A stretch of DNA of 64,000 nt from Bacteroidota bacterium (GTDB lineage: Bacteria > Bacteroidota > Bacteroidia > Cytophagales > Cyclobacteriaceae), in the NCBI GenBank assembly GCA_024280115.1, contig JAJRQT010000065.1, positions 1 through 64,000 of the forward strand, given 5' to 3'. The notes under the pieces are model-generated. The model did not search any database, was not told the DNA's origin, and was given only the letters and a program-made list of their open reading frames with translations. Position numbers and translations under genes: made by a program. The number at the start of each line of letters is the position of its first letter. Position 1 is the first letter of the stretch. Shown here in pieces: positions 27,477-36,806 of the stretch.

Positions 27477-29606
27477 ATGGATTCGAATTCTGCTCCACTC
27501 ACCATACTAAAAAAACATTTTGGTTTCGATACTTTCCGACCGATGCAAGAGGAAATTATCCTGTCGGTATTGAACGGAAAAAATTGCCTGGTCATCATGC
27601 CAACCGGTGGTGGGAAATCCATTTGCTTTCAGATACCGGCCATCATGCAGGAAGGTACATTTATCGTCGTCTCACCACTTATCGCATTGATGAAAGATCA
27701 GGTGGAATCTCTGAAGGCAAATGGAATCGAAGCGGCATTCATCAACAGTACGCAAAACTTTCATGAAGAAAAAGAACAATTATCCAGGTTAAACGACGGT
27801 AAGATAAAACTGCTTTACCTGTCACCGGAAAAGCTACAGAACAGGGCGATGTATGATCAGCTCAAATCCATAAAAATAAGTGGGTTTGCCATTGATGAAG
27901 CACATTGTATTTCTACCTGGGGGCATGACTTTCGCGAAGAATACAGCAAATTACATTTTCTTAAGGACAAATGGCCCGATGTTCCTATAGTTGCATTGAC
28001 CGCTACCGCTGATAAAATCACCCGGCGCGACATCCAAAAACAATTAAAGATTGATGACTCTAAAATATATATCACTTCATTTGACAGGCCAAACCTGAGT
28101 TTGCAGGTCTTGCCTGGGCAGAAAGTATATCAGCAGGTAAAGAAGATTGTGGCACGTCACAGAGGAGAATCAGGTATCATTTATTGTCTGAGCAGAAAAT
28201 CTTGTGAGGAAGTTTCTGCGAAGCTAAATTCAGATGGTTACAATTCAGCCTTTTACCATGCTGGAATAGAGACTAAAAATCGATCAAAAACCCAGGAGGA
28301 TTTCATCAAAGATAATGTACCGATCATCGTTGCCACCATTGCTTTTGGTATGGGCATCGACAAATCTAATATCCGTTTTGTAATTCATTATAACCTCCCT
28401 AAAAATATAGAAGGTTATTACCAGGAAATCGGCAGGGGAGGCAGAGACGGGCTTCCGTGTGAAACTGTGATGTTTTACAGTTTCCGGGATGTGATGATTC
28501 TCCGAGATTTTGCTGAAGAAAGTAAGCAAAAAGAAATTCAGTTGGCCAAACTAAAAAGAATCCAGCAATATGCTGAGGCTGAAGTTTGCCGAAGAAAAAT
28601 CCTATTGACCTATTTTGGAGAAGATTTGAAAGAAGATTGCGGAAACTGTGATGTATGTAATAATCCACCAAATGTTGAGGACGCAACCATTACCATCCAA
28701 AAAGGCCTTTCGGCGATTGTGCGACTCAAAGAAAAAGTTGGCATTGGCACATTGATCGATGTAGTTCGTGGATCTCAGAAATCGTATCTTTTTCAAAATG
28801 GATATAATCAGATAAAAACGTTTGGCGCAGGAAAAGATATCAGCTATACGGACTGGCAGCATTATATTTTGCAAATGCTGCATCATGGGTACATAGAAAT
28901 AGCTTATGATCAGAATCATGTACTGAAAATTACAGAAGCCGGTAATGAGGTGTTGTTCAACGGACGACAGGTAAAACTGGTTAAACCCCATGACGCAAAA
29001 GATGGTTTCCAACCTTATCTGAAACCGGAGCCTCAAAAAACACAAAAACAAGAGTTTGAAGAAGGTCTATTTGAATCTCTGCGCAAACTTAGAAAGCAAA
29101 TTGCCGACTCAAAAGGCGTGCCTCCATATGTAGTTTTTTCTGATGCTTCTCTAAAAGAAATGGCTGCTGACCACCCAATAAATTCACAGGAAATGTCATT
29201 GATCTCCGGTGTAGGTGATTTTAAATTAGAAGAATATGGCGAAGTTTTTATTGTTGAAATTCAGAAATACCTGGCGAATTCAGAAGTCAATAATTCAAGC
29301 ATCCGCGGTAAAACATATTTACAAACTCTCAAGCTTATAAAAGAGAGCAAGACCATCCCGGAGATTGCAAAAGCACGAAATATCCATGAAAACACCGTGT
29401 ATAGCCACCTTGCTTACCTGGTCGAAAAAAACCTTATAAAAGATATAAATAGCTTTCTCTCCAACGAGGAAATTGTATTGATTCAAGCCGCAATAAAAAC
29501 CATCGGAAATGATGAGGCTTTAAAACCAATATTCGACCATCTGGAAGAAAAAATAGGCTATGGGAAAATCAAGCTGGTAGTGAGTTATGGAAAGGTGAAT
29601 GGGTAA
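27477..29606 (+). CDS. recQ: ATP-dependent DNA helicase RecQ
   Basis: 709 aa. The helicase core has MPTGGGKSICFQIPA (Walker A, about 42-56), IDEAHCIS (DEAH), TATADK, and GRGGRDGLPC (motif VI). A zinc-binding region (CRRKILLTYFGED, CGNCDVCN), a winged-helix RQC domain and an HRDC domain (LRKLRKQIADSKGVPPYVVF) follow. A C-terminal helix-turn-helix extension (IPEIAKARNIHENTVYSHL) is typical of long Bacteroidota RecQ. It unwinds DNA 3'-5' in recombination and fork repair. It converges with the DEAD-box gene, stop to stop within two bases. Confidence 0.97.
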   Translation: MDSNSAPLTILKKHFGFDTFRPMQEEIILSVLNGKNCLVIMPTGGGKSICFQIPAIMQEGTFIVVSPLIALMKDQVESLKANGIEAAFINSTQNFHEEKEQLSRLNDGKIKLLYLSPEKLQNRAMYDQLKSIKISGFAIDEAHCISTWGHDFREEYSKLHFLKDKWPDVPIVALTATADKITRRDIQKQLKIDDSKIYITSFDRPNLSLQVLPGQKVYQQVKKIVARHRGESGIIYCLSRKSCEEVSAKLNSDGYNSAFYHAGIETKNRSKTQEDFIKDNVPIIVATIAFGMGIDKSNIRFVIHYNLPKNIEGYYQEIGRGGRDGLPCETVMFYSFRDVMILRDFAEESKQKEIQLAKLKRIQQYAEAEVCRRKILLTYFGEDLKEDCGNCDVCNNPPNVEDATITIQKGLSAIVRLKEKVGIGTLIDVVRGSQKSYLFQNGYNQIKTFGAGKDISYTDWQHYILQMLHHGYIEIAYDQNHVLKITEAGNEVLFNGRQVKLVKPHDAKDGFQPYLKPEPQKTQKQEFEEGLFESLRKLRKQIADSKGVPPYVVFSDASLKEMAADHPINSQEMSLISGVGDFKLEEYGEVFIVEIQKYLANSEVNNSSIRGKTYLQTLKLIKESKTIPEIAKARNIHENTVYSHLAYLVEKNLIKDINSFLSNEEIVLIQAAIKTIGNDEALKPIFDHLEEKIGYGKIKLVVSYGKVNG

Positions 29607-29608
29607 AT

Positions 29609-30823
29609 CTATCTTTTCTTTTTAGAATTCTTTCCCCTTCCTTTTGATGAAAAACGGCCTCCTTTACTGAATGGTTTTATACTCCATTTTGGGCCATCTC
29701 CAAGGGGTTTGGGCAATTTTACCAGTTGTACTTTCTTCTCTATCAATTTTTCTATACGGGAAAAATTGTACATATCGTCTTCATTGACCAAGGTAAGCGC
29801 TATGCCTTTAGTCTCTGCCCTGGCAGTTCTTCCAACACGGTGCACATAGTCCTCTGCGTCTCCCGGCACATCGTAATTGATCACAAAGTTGATATCTTTG
29901 ACGTCGATACCTCTGCTCATAACGTCCGTTGCTACCAATACACGCGTTTGTTTTGATCTAAATCTAAGTAGGACTTCTTCCCGCTCACTCTGAACAAGAT
30001 CAGAAGATATCCCCTCCACCTTATAGTCTTTTGATTTGAGACCCCTCGCGATTTCGTTAACTTTTTTCTTTGTTGAAGTGAAAATCAAAATCGACTTCAA
30101 CTCAGGTTTATTGGAAATCATTGAATTGATTAATGGGGTTTTCTGGCTGTCATAAGTAAGGCATGCCGCTTGCATCACGCCTTCAGCAGGTTTGGAAATT
30201 GCAATACTAATTTCAATGGGATCAACTAATATTTTCCTGGCCAACTCCCTTATTTTCGGTGGCATGGTAGCGCTAAACATGAGTGTTTGACGCTTTTTTG
30301 GTAAATAGTTAATAATTCTCTGAATATCATCGTGAAACCCCATATCGAGCATCCGGTCTGCCTCGTCTAAAATCAGATGCTGTAAATGATCAAAATTGAC
30401 ATATCCCATATTGAGATGGGAAATTAATTTTCCCGGCGTGGCTACGATAATCTCAGCGCCTTTTGTAAGGGCCTTTTTTTGGGTTTCCCAGTCCTGACCT
30501 TCTCCTCCTCCATATACCGGCAATGATGTTACATGGGTAAAATATGAAAATCCTTCTACTTGCTGATCGATCTGAATGGCCAATTCCCTTGTGGGAACAA
30601 TGATCAGGGTATTTAATTTATCATGTTTTTCCGTCAGTTTATTCAGGATGGGCAATAAAAAAGCCGCTGTTTTACCCGTGCCTGTCTGCGCACTACCAAT
30701 AAGATCTTTTCCCTCAATAATTTTTGGAATGGCCTGCTCCTGGATAGGGGTGGCTTCATCGAACCCCATGTAGGACAATGCTTCCATCAGGTGTTCATTT
30801 AACTTAAATTCTTCAAATTTCAT
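29609..30823 (-). CDS. DEAD-box RNA helicase (RhlE-like)
   Basis: 404 aa. The Q motif is PIQEQAIP, motif I SAQTGTGKTAAF, motif II LDEADRMLDMGF, motif III SATMPP, and motif VI HRVGRTARAETKG. The basic Gly/Ser/Lys tail (KGGRFSSKGRGKNSKKKR) is likely an RNA-binding tail. The form matches RhlE/CshA-type helicases of Bacteroidota, which act on ribosome assembly or RNA turnover in the cytoplasm; the exact target is unknown. It converges with recQ. Confidence 0.95.
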   Translation of the reverse strand: MKFEEFKLNEHLMEALSYMGFDEATPIQEQAIPKIIEGKDLIGSAQTGTGKTAAFLLPILNKLTEKHDKLNTLIIVPTRELAIQIDQQVEGFSYFTHVTSLPVYGGGEGQDWETQKKALTKGAEIIVATPGKLISHLNMGYVNFDHLQHLILDEADRMLDMGFHDDIQRIINYLPKKRQTLMFSATMPPKIRELARKILVDPIEISIAISKPAEGVMQAACLTYDSQKTPLINSMISNKPELKSILIFTSTKKKVNEIARGLKSKDYKVEGISSDLVQSEREEVLLRFRSKQTRVLVATDVMSRGIDVKDINFVINYDVPGDAEDYVHRVGRTARAETKGIALTLVNEDDMYNFSRIEKLIEKKVQLVKLPKPLGDGPKWSIKPFSKGGRFSSKGRGKNSKKKR

Positions 30824-31227
30824 ATTACTGTTCTAAACTACTTCACATCAATCTTTCCCGCAATCTACAAAACTATAAAATGATCTCATTTATAGTTGGT
30901 TCTTATCAGATTTTAATTTAGGACCATTTGCGGTTTTGTAGAAAAGAGTTTAGGGTACCTATAATAGTTATGTTTTATTTCCCGACTTGTGTCTTTCCCC
31001 AGCTAATGCGTTTTCAAAATACATATTTAGCAATGTTAAACTTTGTTTTTGGTGCCTTACATCTGTAAAAAAAACCAGTGCTTGTATCAAAAATGAATTA
31101 AATAGAGATGCCCCTATAAAGATCTTCTGAATTCTGGCTTCTGTGTTGATGCTGATTCTTTTCATGAATTTTAAACATATTTGTATATGAAATATAATGA
31201 AGGGCAAAATTATCTAATTGTGTAAAA
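30824..31227. other. Intergenic region with a doubtful small ORF
   Basis: About 400 bases between the diverging DEAD-box and GT2 genes. On the minus strand an ORF at 30968-31207 (inner ATG at 31165, about 65 residues starting MKRISINTEARIQKIF, one hydrophobic stretch FIGASLFNSFLIQALVFF) could be a small membrane protein. It has no recognisable family, ribosome site or promoter, so it is not called as a gene. No clear promoter box was seen for the GT2 gene. Confidence 0.3.
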
Positions 31228-32229
31228 ATGCCTGAAATCTCTGTAATAATTCCTTTTTATAATGCTGAAAAAACGATTCAGAAGGCACTAAAAAGCATTT
31301 CACAACAATCTTTCACGAATTTTGAATGCATTCTGGTCAACAACAATTCAACGGATAAAAGCATAGAAATTGCCAACAAATTTTGTGCTGATGACCATAG
31401 ATTCCGATTAGTCCATGAAAAAAAGCAAGGAGTCATTCATGCGTTCAACCACGGTTTGAGCATTTCCAGAGGAGATTATATTGCCCGGATGGATGCCGAT
31501 GATTGGTGCTTTCCCAACAGGCTCATGAAGCAATTCTATTTTCTTGAAAATAATTCTGAATATGATGTTGTAGCCGGTTTGGTGGAATATGTACCTCATA
31601 AAACGAAGACGGAAGGATTTGCACGTTATGTAAACTGGTCAAACAGCATTACGGATTTTAAGGATATTTCGCTAAGGCAATTCATGGAGTCTCCGATCGT
31701 CAATCCTACGGTGATGTGGAGAATAAAGGTATCTGACAAATATGGTGCTTATGAAGATGGTAATTTCCCGGAAGATTATGAGCTATGGCTAAGATGGCTA
31801 GCGAAAGGGGTGAAAATCCAAAAATTACCGGAGACGTTATTGAGGTGGCATGATTCTGAAACCCGCCTGACCAGAACAGACGAAAGGTATAGCGATGAGG
31901 CGTTTTTCAATATAAAGACCAAATACCTGAAAAAATGGCTAAATATCCATAACCCTTTTCACCCTAATGTGGCCATTTGGGGCGCAAGTAAAATCTCCAG
32001 GAACAGGGCCAGGTTGCTGAAAAGCAGTGGAATTAAAATCATTGGTTATATTGATATATCTAAAAAACGCCAATTAGATACGGCGATCATATATTTTAAA
32101 AACATGCCATCGCCTCGGGAGATTTTTATTCTCGTCTATTTAAAAGAAGAAACGATGCGCTTCAATACTCAACGGTTTCTGGAGAAAAAGGGATTTATAG
32201 AAGGGGAAAATTATTTGCTGGTATCGTAG
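31228..32229 (+). CDS. GT2 glycosyltransferase with an extra C-terminal domain
   Basis: 333 aa. Residues 1-230 are a GT-A fold: ISVIIPFYNAEKTI, VNNNSTDKS, the DxD RMDADDWCF, and a conserved EDYELWLRW near 180. After about residue 245 comes an extra domain that begins NVAIWGASKISRNRA and continues to IIGYIDIS. This looks like a nucleotide-binding beta-alpha-beta unit (G-A-S plus an acidic end of strand 2). Cytoplasmic or peripheral membrane; it would add a sugar to a surface glycan, donor unknown. It is not directly adjacent to the other glycan genes, being separated by recQ and the helicase. Confidence 0.85.
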   Translation: MPEISVIIPFYNAEKTIQKALKSISQQSFTNFECILVNNNSTDKSIEIANKFCADDHRFRLVHEKKQGVIHAFNHGLSISRGDYIARMDADDWCFPNRLMKQFYFLENNSEYDVVAGLVEYVPHKTKTEGFARYVNWSNSITDFKDISLRQFMESPIVNPTVMWRIKVSDKYGAYEDGNFPEDYELWLRWLAKGVKIQKLPETLLRWHDSETRLTRTDERYSDEAFFNIKTKYLKKWLNIHNPFHPNVAIWGASKISRNRARLLKSSGIKIIGYIDISKKRQLDTAIIYFKNMPSPREIFILVYLKEETMRFNTQRFLEKKGFIEGENYLLVS

Positions 32230-32297
32230 ATAAGTATTATAGCACTTCCACGAAAATGGCGGGAAACGACATTACTGGATTATATGATTAATTCATA

Positions 32298-32351
32298 AAT
32301 GCGAGAATGATTGAACCCGCCTGCGGCAAGCAGGTGCGTCAATGCGAGAAT
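32298..32351. repeat. Short direct repeats flanking a small hairpin
   Basis: AATGCGAGAAT occurs at 32298-32308 and again at 32341-32351. Between them is CCTGC-GGCAA-GCAGG (32320-32334), a hairpin of a kind common between genes in Bacteroidota. It may be the remnant of a small mobile repeat, or the GT2 terminator region. There is no T run, so it is not called as a terminator. Confidence 0.4.
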
Positions 32352-32504
32352 ACAATAAAACGGAGTGGTAATGATACATTGTCAAAACTTTATTCGATAC
32401 AAATATTCAAGCATTCCTACATTCAATCATTACATGTAGTTTTTTAAATAAATGAAAAATAGCTTTACCCATTAAATTAACAGTAGAATCAAAATTAAAA
32501 AGAG

Positions 32505-33701
32505 CTAATACATAAATCCAAAAAGCCAAAGAGGGATTTTCCTATTGAAACCATATTCAATATCATCTAACGCCAGGTAGCTGTTGGGAATACCTTTAAT
32601 CTGAGTTGCGTCTTTATTTCTACCTCCTATTTCAAATGTCAGCTTATCGTTAACTATAAAATCTCCTTTTTCTCCCAGCGTGATTTGATTTCCAGCATTC
32701 CTGATTTGATTTATAAAAAATGTCTCTCTTACCGTGCCAATTTCCGCCGAAAATTGTAATGCATATACCAGGGAAGAATTATCAAAATATATCTTATTCG
32801 GCTTTTGCAAACGACTAATGCCCTTTGGGCTTTTATGAAGGAAGTTTACAATCTTCGCGTCTTGTAAGTGTTGGAGGTAATTATTTACAGTGTTTCTTCC
32901 TATCTGTAATTTTTGTGCGATTCTGCTAATATTTGGTTCAAAAGGAACGCTCGAAGCAATAACTCCCAATAATTTCTTGATTTTTTCGGTATTGGAAGCG
33001 CTATAATCTTGTATATACGCCAAATCACTTTCAAGTACAGCATTTATTGTTTTTAATACTCTTGACAAATATCCTTCTTGCCGGATTCTTTTTATAAAAG
33101 GAAAATACCCTTCTTTCAAATAGCTTTTAAATAATGGAATTGGCTTAAAAACAGAAACTAATTCTTGCGTGATTTCATTATGTTTAGACAGAATATCCTC
33201 CATGGGTATTACCTCAAAATTAATACTGTGTTTTAGAGATAAATATTCTCTAAATGACATCCCCTCTAACGTTTGAGTAACTAATCTTCTACTCAAATCT
33301 GATGCCCCTCTATATAAATCTAAAGCAGAGGAGCTTGTAAAAATTATTTGTAATTCCGGGAAACCATCGTATATGAGTTTCAATTCTCTTGACCAGTTTT
33401 CATATTTATGTACTTCATCTACAAGCAACAGCCTCCCTCCCAGGCTATTCCATTCTTGTGCTAAGTCAAATAGTGTATTTTGATAAAAATAAGGATGATC
33501 AGCAGTTACATATAATCCTTTATTTCTATTCTTATAGGCATATTTAAGAAACTGTAGTAGCATTGTCGTCTTTCCTACACCTCTAAGTCCTTTTAATCCC
33601 AACAATCTTTCATCTGTTTTTAGAAAAGCAAAAAGATACCTATGCCATCTATTATCAATAGATTTTAATAAATTGTTTTGATATGAAATCAATTCTTCCA
33701 T
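32505..33701 (-). CDS. AAA ATPase with DUF4143 domain
   Basis: 398 aa. Walker A is GLRGVGKTTML (about 37-47), Walker B LLLVDEVHKYE, then the sensor-like IIFTSSSAL. The C-terminal half begins with a winged-helix-like segment (RIAQKLQIGRNTVNNYLQHL) and ends in the DUF4143 nuclease-like domain (GEKGDFIVNDKLTFEIGGRN, probably degraded relative to the PD-(D/E)xK pattern). Such proteins are abundant in Bacteroidota and patchily distributed; their role is unknown, with suggestions ranging from defence to addiction-like elements. Its promoter carries two palindromes, pointing to tight regulation and possibly autoregulation by its own HTH part. A second family member is at 50492. Confidence 0.85.
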   Translation of the reverse strand: MEELISYQNNLLKSIDNRWHRYLFAFLKTDERLLGLKGLRGVGKTTMLLQFLKYAYKNRNKGLYVTADHPYFYQNTLFDLAQEWNSLGGRLLLVDEVHKYENWSRELKLIYDGFPELQIIFTSSSALDLYRGASDLSRRLVTQTLEGMSFREYLSLKHSINFEVIPMEDILSKHNEITQELVSVFKPIPLFKSYLKEGYFPFIKRIRQEGYLSRVLKTINAVLESDLAYIQDYSASNTEKIKKLLGVIASSVPFEPNISRIAQKLQIGRNTVNNYLQHLQDAKIVNFLHKSPKGISRLQKPNKIYFDNSSLVYALQFSAEIGTVRETFFINQIRNAGNQITLGEKGDFIVNDKLTFEIGGRNKDATQIKGIPNSYLALDDIEYGFNRKIPLWLFGFMY

Positions 33702-33722
33702 AATATTGATTTTAGTTCAAAA

Positions 33723-33753
33723 CAAATGTATATTATTTTGATCTGTAATCAAA
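33723..33753 (-). promoter_or_regulatory. Promoter of the DUF4143 ATPase
   Basis: On the minus strand: TTTG (33750-33753), 19 bases, TACATTTG (33723-33730), an exact match to the Bacteroidota promoter pattern. The -33 element lies inside the palindrome at 33737-33753, so a bound protein would block transcription. Confidence 0.7.
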
Positions 33754-33788
33754 TCAATTTATCATATATTATGATCTGAATACAGATC
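33737..33788. promoter_or_regulatory. Two palindromic operator candidates sharing GATCTG
   Basis: TTTGAT-CTGTA-ATCAAA (33737-33753) is a perfect inverted repeat over the -33 region; GATCTG-AATA-CAGATC (33773-33788) is a second, perfect one about 20 bases upstream. Both contain GATCTG followed by A/T. The pair suggests binding sites for one dimeric regulator of the DUF4143 gene. Confidence 0.55.
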
Positions 33789-34085
33789 AATATAAACCCT
33801 ATTTCAGCTTTGTATTGGAAACCAACAAAGATAAGGTGTATTTAGCAGTAGTATTTTAACCTTGAAAGGTTTAGCATTATTCAACGTACAATTTTGATTT
33901 AAAGCATTTATAGAGAATAAAACATTTAGCCAGAAAGTACAAGCCAGCGATAGCACCATGATTTTAGATTTATGTAGCAAGGATTGTTGTAGCATAAATT
34001 TGATAACATCCCAGCTAAGTTTATATTGGGACGCCATTAGTGAATTAACCGGTACCGGCTAATTTGAATTCTAAATTTTATAAAA
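33789..34085. other. Intergenic DNA before the sugar porter
   Basis: About 300 bases. It holds a perfect hairpin AACCTT-GA-AAGGTT (33858-33871) and the palindrome described at 34045-34062. A minus-strand frame at 33804-34037 (77 codons) has no family resemblance and overlaps these elements; it is not called. No standard -7 box was found for the porter. Confidence 0.4.
34045..34062. promoter_or_regulatory. Palindromic operator candidate upstream of the sugar porter
   Basis: TTAACCGG-TA-CCGGCTAA, arms matching at seven of eight positions, ends 23 bases before the porter ATG. GC-rich in an AT-rich spacer, it stands out. Its size and symmetry would suit a LacI-type or similar dimeric regulator; no such regulator gene is nearby. 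Confidence 0.45.
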
Positions 34086-35474
34086 ATGAAAATTAAAGGA
34101 GCGTTGTTAAAAAGCGCGTTGATTGCAGCATTAGGTGGATTGCTGTTTGGATTTGATACTGCGGTAATTTCAGGTGCTGAAGGAGCTTTGAAAGAACTTT
34201 ATGCAAGCAGGTATTTATCGCTTTCTGAAATATTTGGCAGTGCTGGTTTTTGGCATGGATTTACAGTGGCAAGCGCCCTGATTGGCACTATAGTAGGCTC
34301 TTTGATTTTCGGAAAACCCGTAGATAAATATGGAAGACGCAAAATACTATTTGTCCTTGGAGCGCTGTATTTTATTTCGGCTATAGGCAGCGCTTTTGCA
34401 TGGGGTTGGTCTTCATTTGTCATCTTCAGATTTATCGGCGGGTTGGGAGTTGGAGGATCATCGGTAATTGCCCCAATGTATAACGCTGAAATATCGCCTG
34501 CCAAATTTCGCGGACGTATGGTAGCTCTTACTCAGTTTAATATCGTATTTGGCGTTCTTTTAGCTTTTATTTCTAATTACATATTCAGCACATTAAATTT
34601 AGGTGATAACACATGGCGGTGGATGTTTGGAGTTGAAGCCATACCAGCGCTTGTATTTTTCTTTCTGCTATTTTTAAACCCAAGAAGCCCACGTTGGCTT
34701 GTAAGTAAAAATTTATTGGAGGAGGCCAAGCAGGTCATTGAAAAATTGGGCGCTGATAAAGGCAATGTGGATGAGGAAATCGCAGAAATTCAGAACTCAC
34801 TGGCGGCTGAAAAGGATACAGCTGAGGAACCATTGTTTCAGGCCAAATACTTTAAACCAATTATGCTGGCTGTGGCGATTGCAGTATTTAATCAACTTTC
34901 GGGAATCAATGCACTGATGTATTATACACCAAGGATATTTCAAATGGCAGGATTTGAAAAAGGCTCTGCTTTGCTTAGCTCTGTTGGTATCGGTGTTGTC
35001 AATTTGATTTTCACCATGGCGGCATTGTTGATAATAGATAATTTTGGGCGCAAGAAATTAATGATAGCCGGTTCTATAGGGTACATTGTTAGCCTGGTTG
35101 CAACGGCATGGGCCTTTTATACTTATGGAACCGAATTTAGCGATACGGGAAGTATTATCGTACTTGTAAGTCTCCTTGTGTTTATATCAGCACATGCCTT
35201 TGGGCAGGGAGCAGTTATCTGGGTTTTTATCAGTGAAATATTTCCCAATAAGGTCAGAGCCCGGGGCCAATCCCTCGGAAGCTTTACGCACTGGTTTATG
35301 GCAGCATCCATTTCCTGGATGTTTCCGATATTCGCCGAAGAATCAGGCGGTCATGTATTCACTTTCTTTGCAGTTTGTATGGTTGGACAGTTAATCTGGG
35401 TAATCTTTAAAATGCCCGAAACAAAAAATATTTCTTTGGAAGACATGGAGAAAAAATTGGGGATTAAGAAATAA
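34086..35474 (+). CDS. MFS sugar porter (XylE/GLUT-like)
   Basis: 462 aa with 12 predicted membrane helices. Sugar porter family signatures are present: GFDTAVISGAEGAL in helix 1, DKYGRRKILF between helices 2 and 3, FRFIGGLGVGGSSV, SPAKFRGRMVALTQ, FNQLSGINALMYYTPRIF in helix 7, DNFGRKKLM, and the terminal PETKNISLEDME. Length and motifs match H+-coupled D-xylose or hexose symporters in the inner membrane. Substrate is unknown. The preceding palindrome at 34045 suggests sugar-responsive control. It converges with the Gfo/Idh/MocA gene. Confidence 0.95.
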   Translation: MKIKGALLKSALIAALGGLLFGFDTAVISGAEGALKELYASRYLSLSEIFGSAGFWHGFTVASALIGTIVGSLIFGKPVDKYGRRKILFVLGALYFISAIGSAFAWGWSSFVIFRFIGGLGVGGSSVIAPMYNAEISPAKFRGRMVALTQFNIVFGVLLAFISNYIFSTLNLGDNTWRWMFGVEAIPALVFFFLLFLNPRSPRWLVSKNLLEEAKQVIEKLGADKGNVDEEIAEIQNSLAAEKDTAEEPLFQAKYFKPIMLAVAIAVFNQLSGINALMYYTPRIFQMAGFEKGSALLSSVGIGVVNLIFTMAALLIIDNFGRKKLMIAGSIGYIVSLVATAWAFYTYGTEFSDTGSIIVLVSLLVFISAHAFGQGAVIWVFISEIFPNKVRARGQSLGSFTHWFMAASISWMFPIFAEESGGHVFTFFAVCMVGQLIWVIFKMPETKNISLEDMEKKLGIKK

Positions 35475-35498
35475 AGCTGAACCCAGAGCATTCGAAAA

Positions 35499-36599
35499 TC
35501 ATTTCTCAAGAAAAATGGTCTTCCTTTCTTTAGCTGATCGAACGGCTGCAGATAATATTTCCATCACAATCATATTGTTCTCCAGGGAATATAATCCTCC
35601 GGAAGGATTCGTCTTCCCATTGATCACCGACGCCAAATATGCAAATGGATCATTTCCGGGATTTGGAAGTGGAGGAAGGGTTTCAGTTTTTTCGTCGGCA
35701 CCTCTCAATTTTTGTTGAAGTGTGCTCCCATCTGAAGCAATTAATTGTCCTTTTGTTCCATAGACCTCAATATCTTTTCTATTAAATGGCCAGTTCCACG
35801 AGGCCTGGATGATCGCCTGGGAATGTGGATATTCGACAATTATTGTTGCTTCATCATCCACGTTGGGGTACATATTTGGCTTAATCTGTTGTGTGACAGC
35901 AGTAACGGAAACCGGCCTTTGATTGCTCATAAGCCATGTGGATAAATTGGCGCCATAGCATCCAAAATCAATGATCGCGCCTCCACCATTCAGCTTTGGG
36001 TCTGTAAGCCAGTCTAAAAACTCCTGCCCGACTCCAATCTCAATAGGTCCGGAATGACCATCGTGAATCACGATTTTTCTAATTTCACCAATCAAACCTT
36101 CGCTGGTTAATTTATGAATTTTATGATTGCTTGCATACCAGGAAGTCTCATAATTGGTCAGCAAATGAATGCTATATTTGTCCGTAAGTGCTTTCATCTT
36201 TTTGGCATGTTCTATGTTCACTGCCAATGGTTTTTCTACCATCACATGAATTCCAAGAGGTGCACATTTTTCGACGACCATCAAATGCTCGTAAACACTT
36301 CCAAACGCACAAACTGCTTCGGGCTTAACTTCCTCTAGCATTTGATCTAAATCGCTGTACCACAATTTAGGATCTAATTTGTACTGATTTATTAATCTTT
36401 TTGCAAGATCTTCATTTGGTTCTGCAAGACCTACCAGTTCTACGTCACCTAACGCTTTTCTTTTTAGTATCCATCCGACATGACCATGCGTCATTCCTGC
36501 AATTGCAATTCTTACAGGTTTTTCCTGGGCTTTTAATGAATCCACATGGAAAAACAGAAATATAATCCAACAATAAAGTACGCTTTTTCTGATGTTCAT
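35499..36599 (-). CDS. Exported Gfo/Idh/MocA-family oxidoreductase
   Basis: 366 aa from the ATG at 36599; an upstream TTG at 36632 would only lengthen the N-terminus before the signal. The signal peptide ends in DSLKAQEKP (Gln at mature position 1). The Rossmann domain begins IRKS.. signal then IAIAGMTHGHVGWIL; family motifs include GLAEPNEDLA, MVEKPLAVNIEHA (catalytic-type EKP) and a C-terminal dehydrogenase domain with GGGAIIDFGCYGA. NAD(P) is usually absent from the periplasm, so exported members probably carry a tightly bound cofactor or act on sugars in another way. A role in sugar metabolism fits the neighbouring porter. Confidence 0.9.
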   Translation of the reverse strand: MNIRKSVLYCWIIFLFFHVDSLKAQEKPVRIAIAGMTHGHVGWILKRKALGDVELVGLAEPNEDLAKRLINQYKLDPKLWYSDLDQMLEEVKPEAVCAFGSVYEHLMVVEKCAPLGIHVMVEKPLAVNIEHAKKMKALTDKYSIHLLTNYETSWYASNHKIHKLTSEGLIGEIRKIVIHDGHSGPIEIGVGQEFLDWLTDPKLNGGGAIIDFGCYGANLSTWLMSNQRPVSVTAVTQQIKPNMYPNVDDEATIIVEYPHSQAIIQASWNWPFNRKDIEVYGTKGQLIASDGSTLQQKLRGADEKTETLPPLPNPGNDPFAYLASVINGKTNPSGGLYSLENNMIVMEILSAAVRSAKERKTIFLEK

Positions 36600-36806
36600 T
36601 TTTAATTTATTTACAAATGGTCTTATGCTCAATGAAGATGCGATTTATAGATTGAAAACAAAAGGTATTGCTATCGAAATATTGAATACTTAATCTATAT
36701 GAGAATATCTCTTCTTTTTGATTATAATGGCAGATATTTTGGGTTTGTAATGAAGCTTTGTTCTCCATAAATAAAAAATTTATATTGCTTATAAAAAGTA
36801 GCTATC

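Noticed and set aside
30968..31207. 79-codon minus-strand frame before the GT2 gene
   Set aside because: Could be a small membrane protein, but there is no conserved motif, promoter or neighbour to support it; mentioned only in the spacer entry.
33804..34037. 77-codon minus-strand frame between the DUF4143 gene and the sugar porter
   Set aside because: No recognisable domain; overlaps inverted repeats; no promoter box or ribosome site; hydrophobic and Cys/Leu-rich in a way typical of chance frames.
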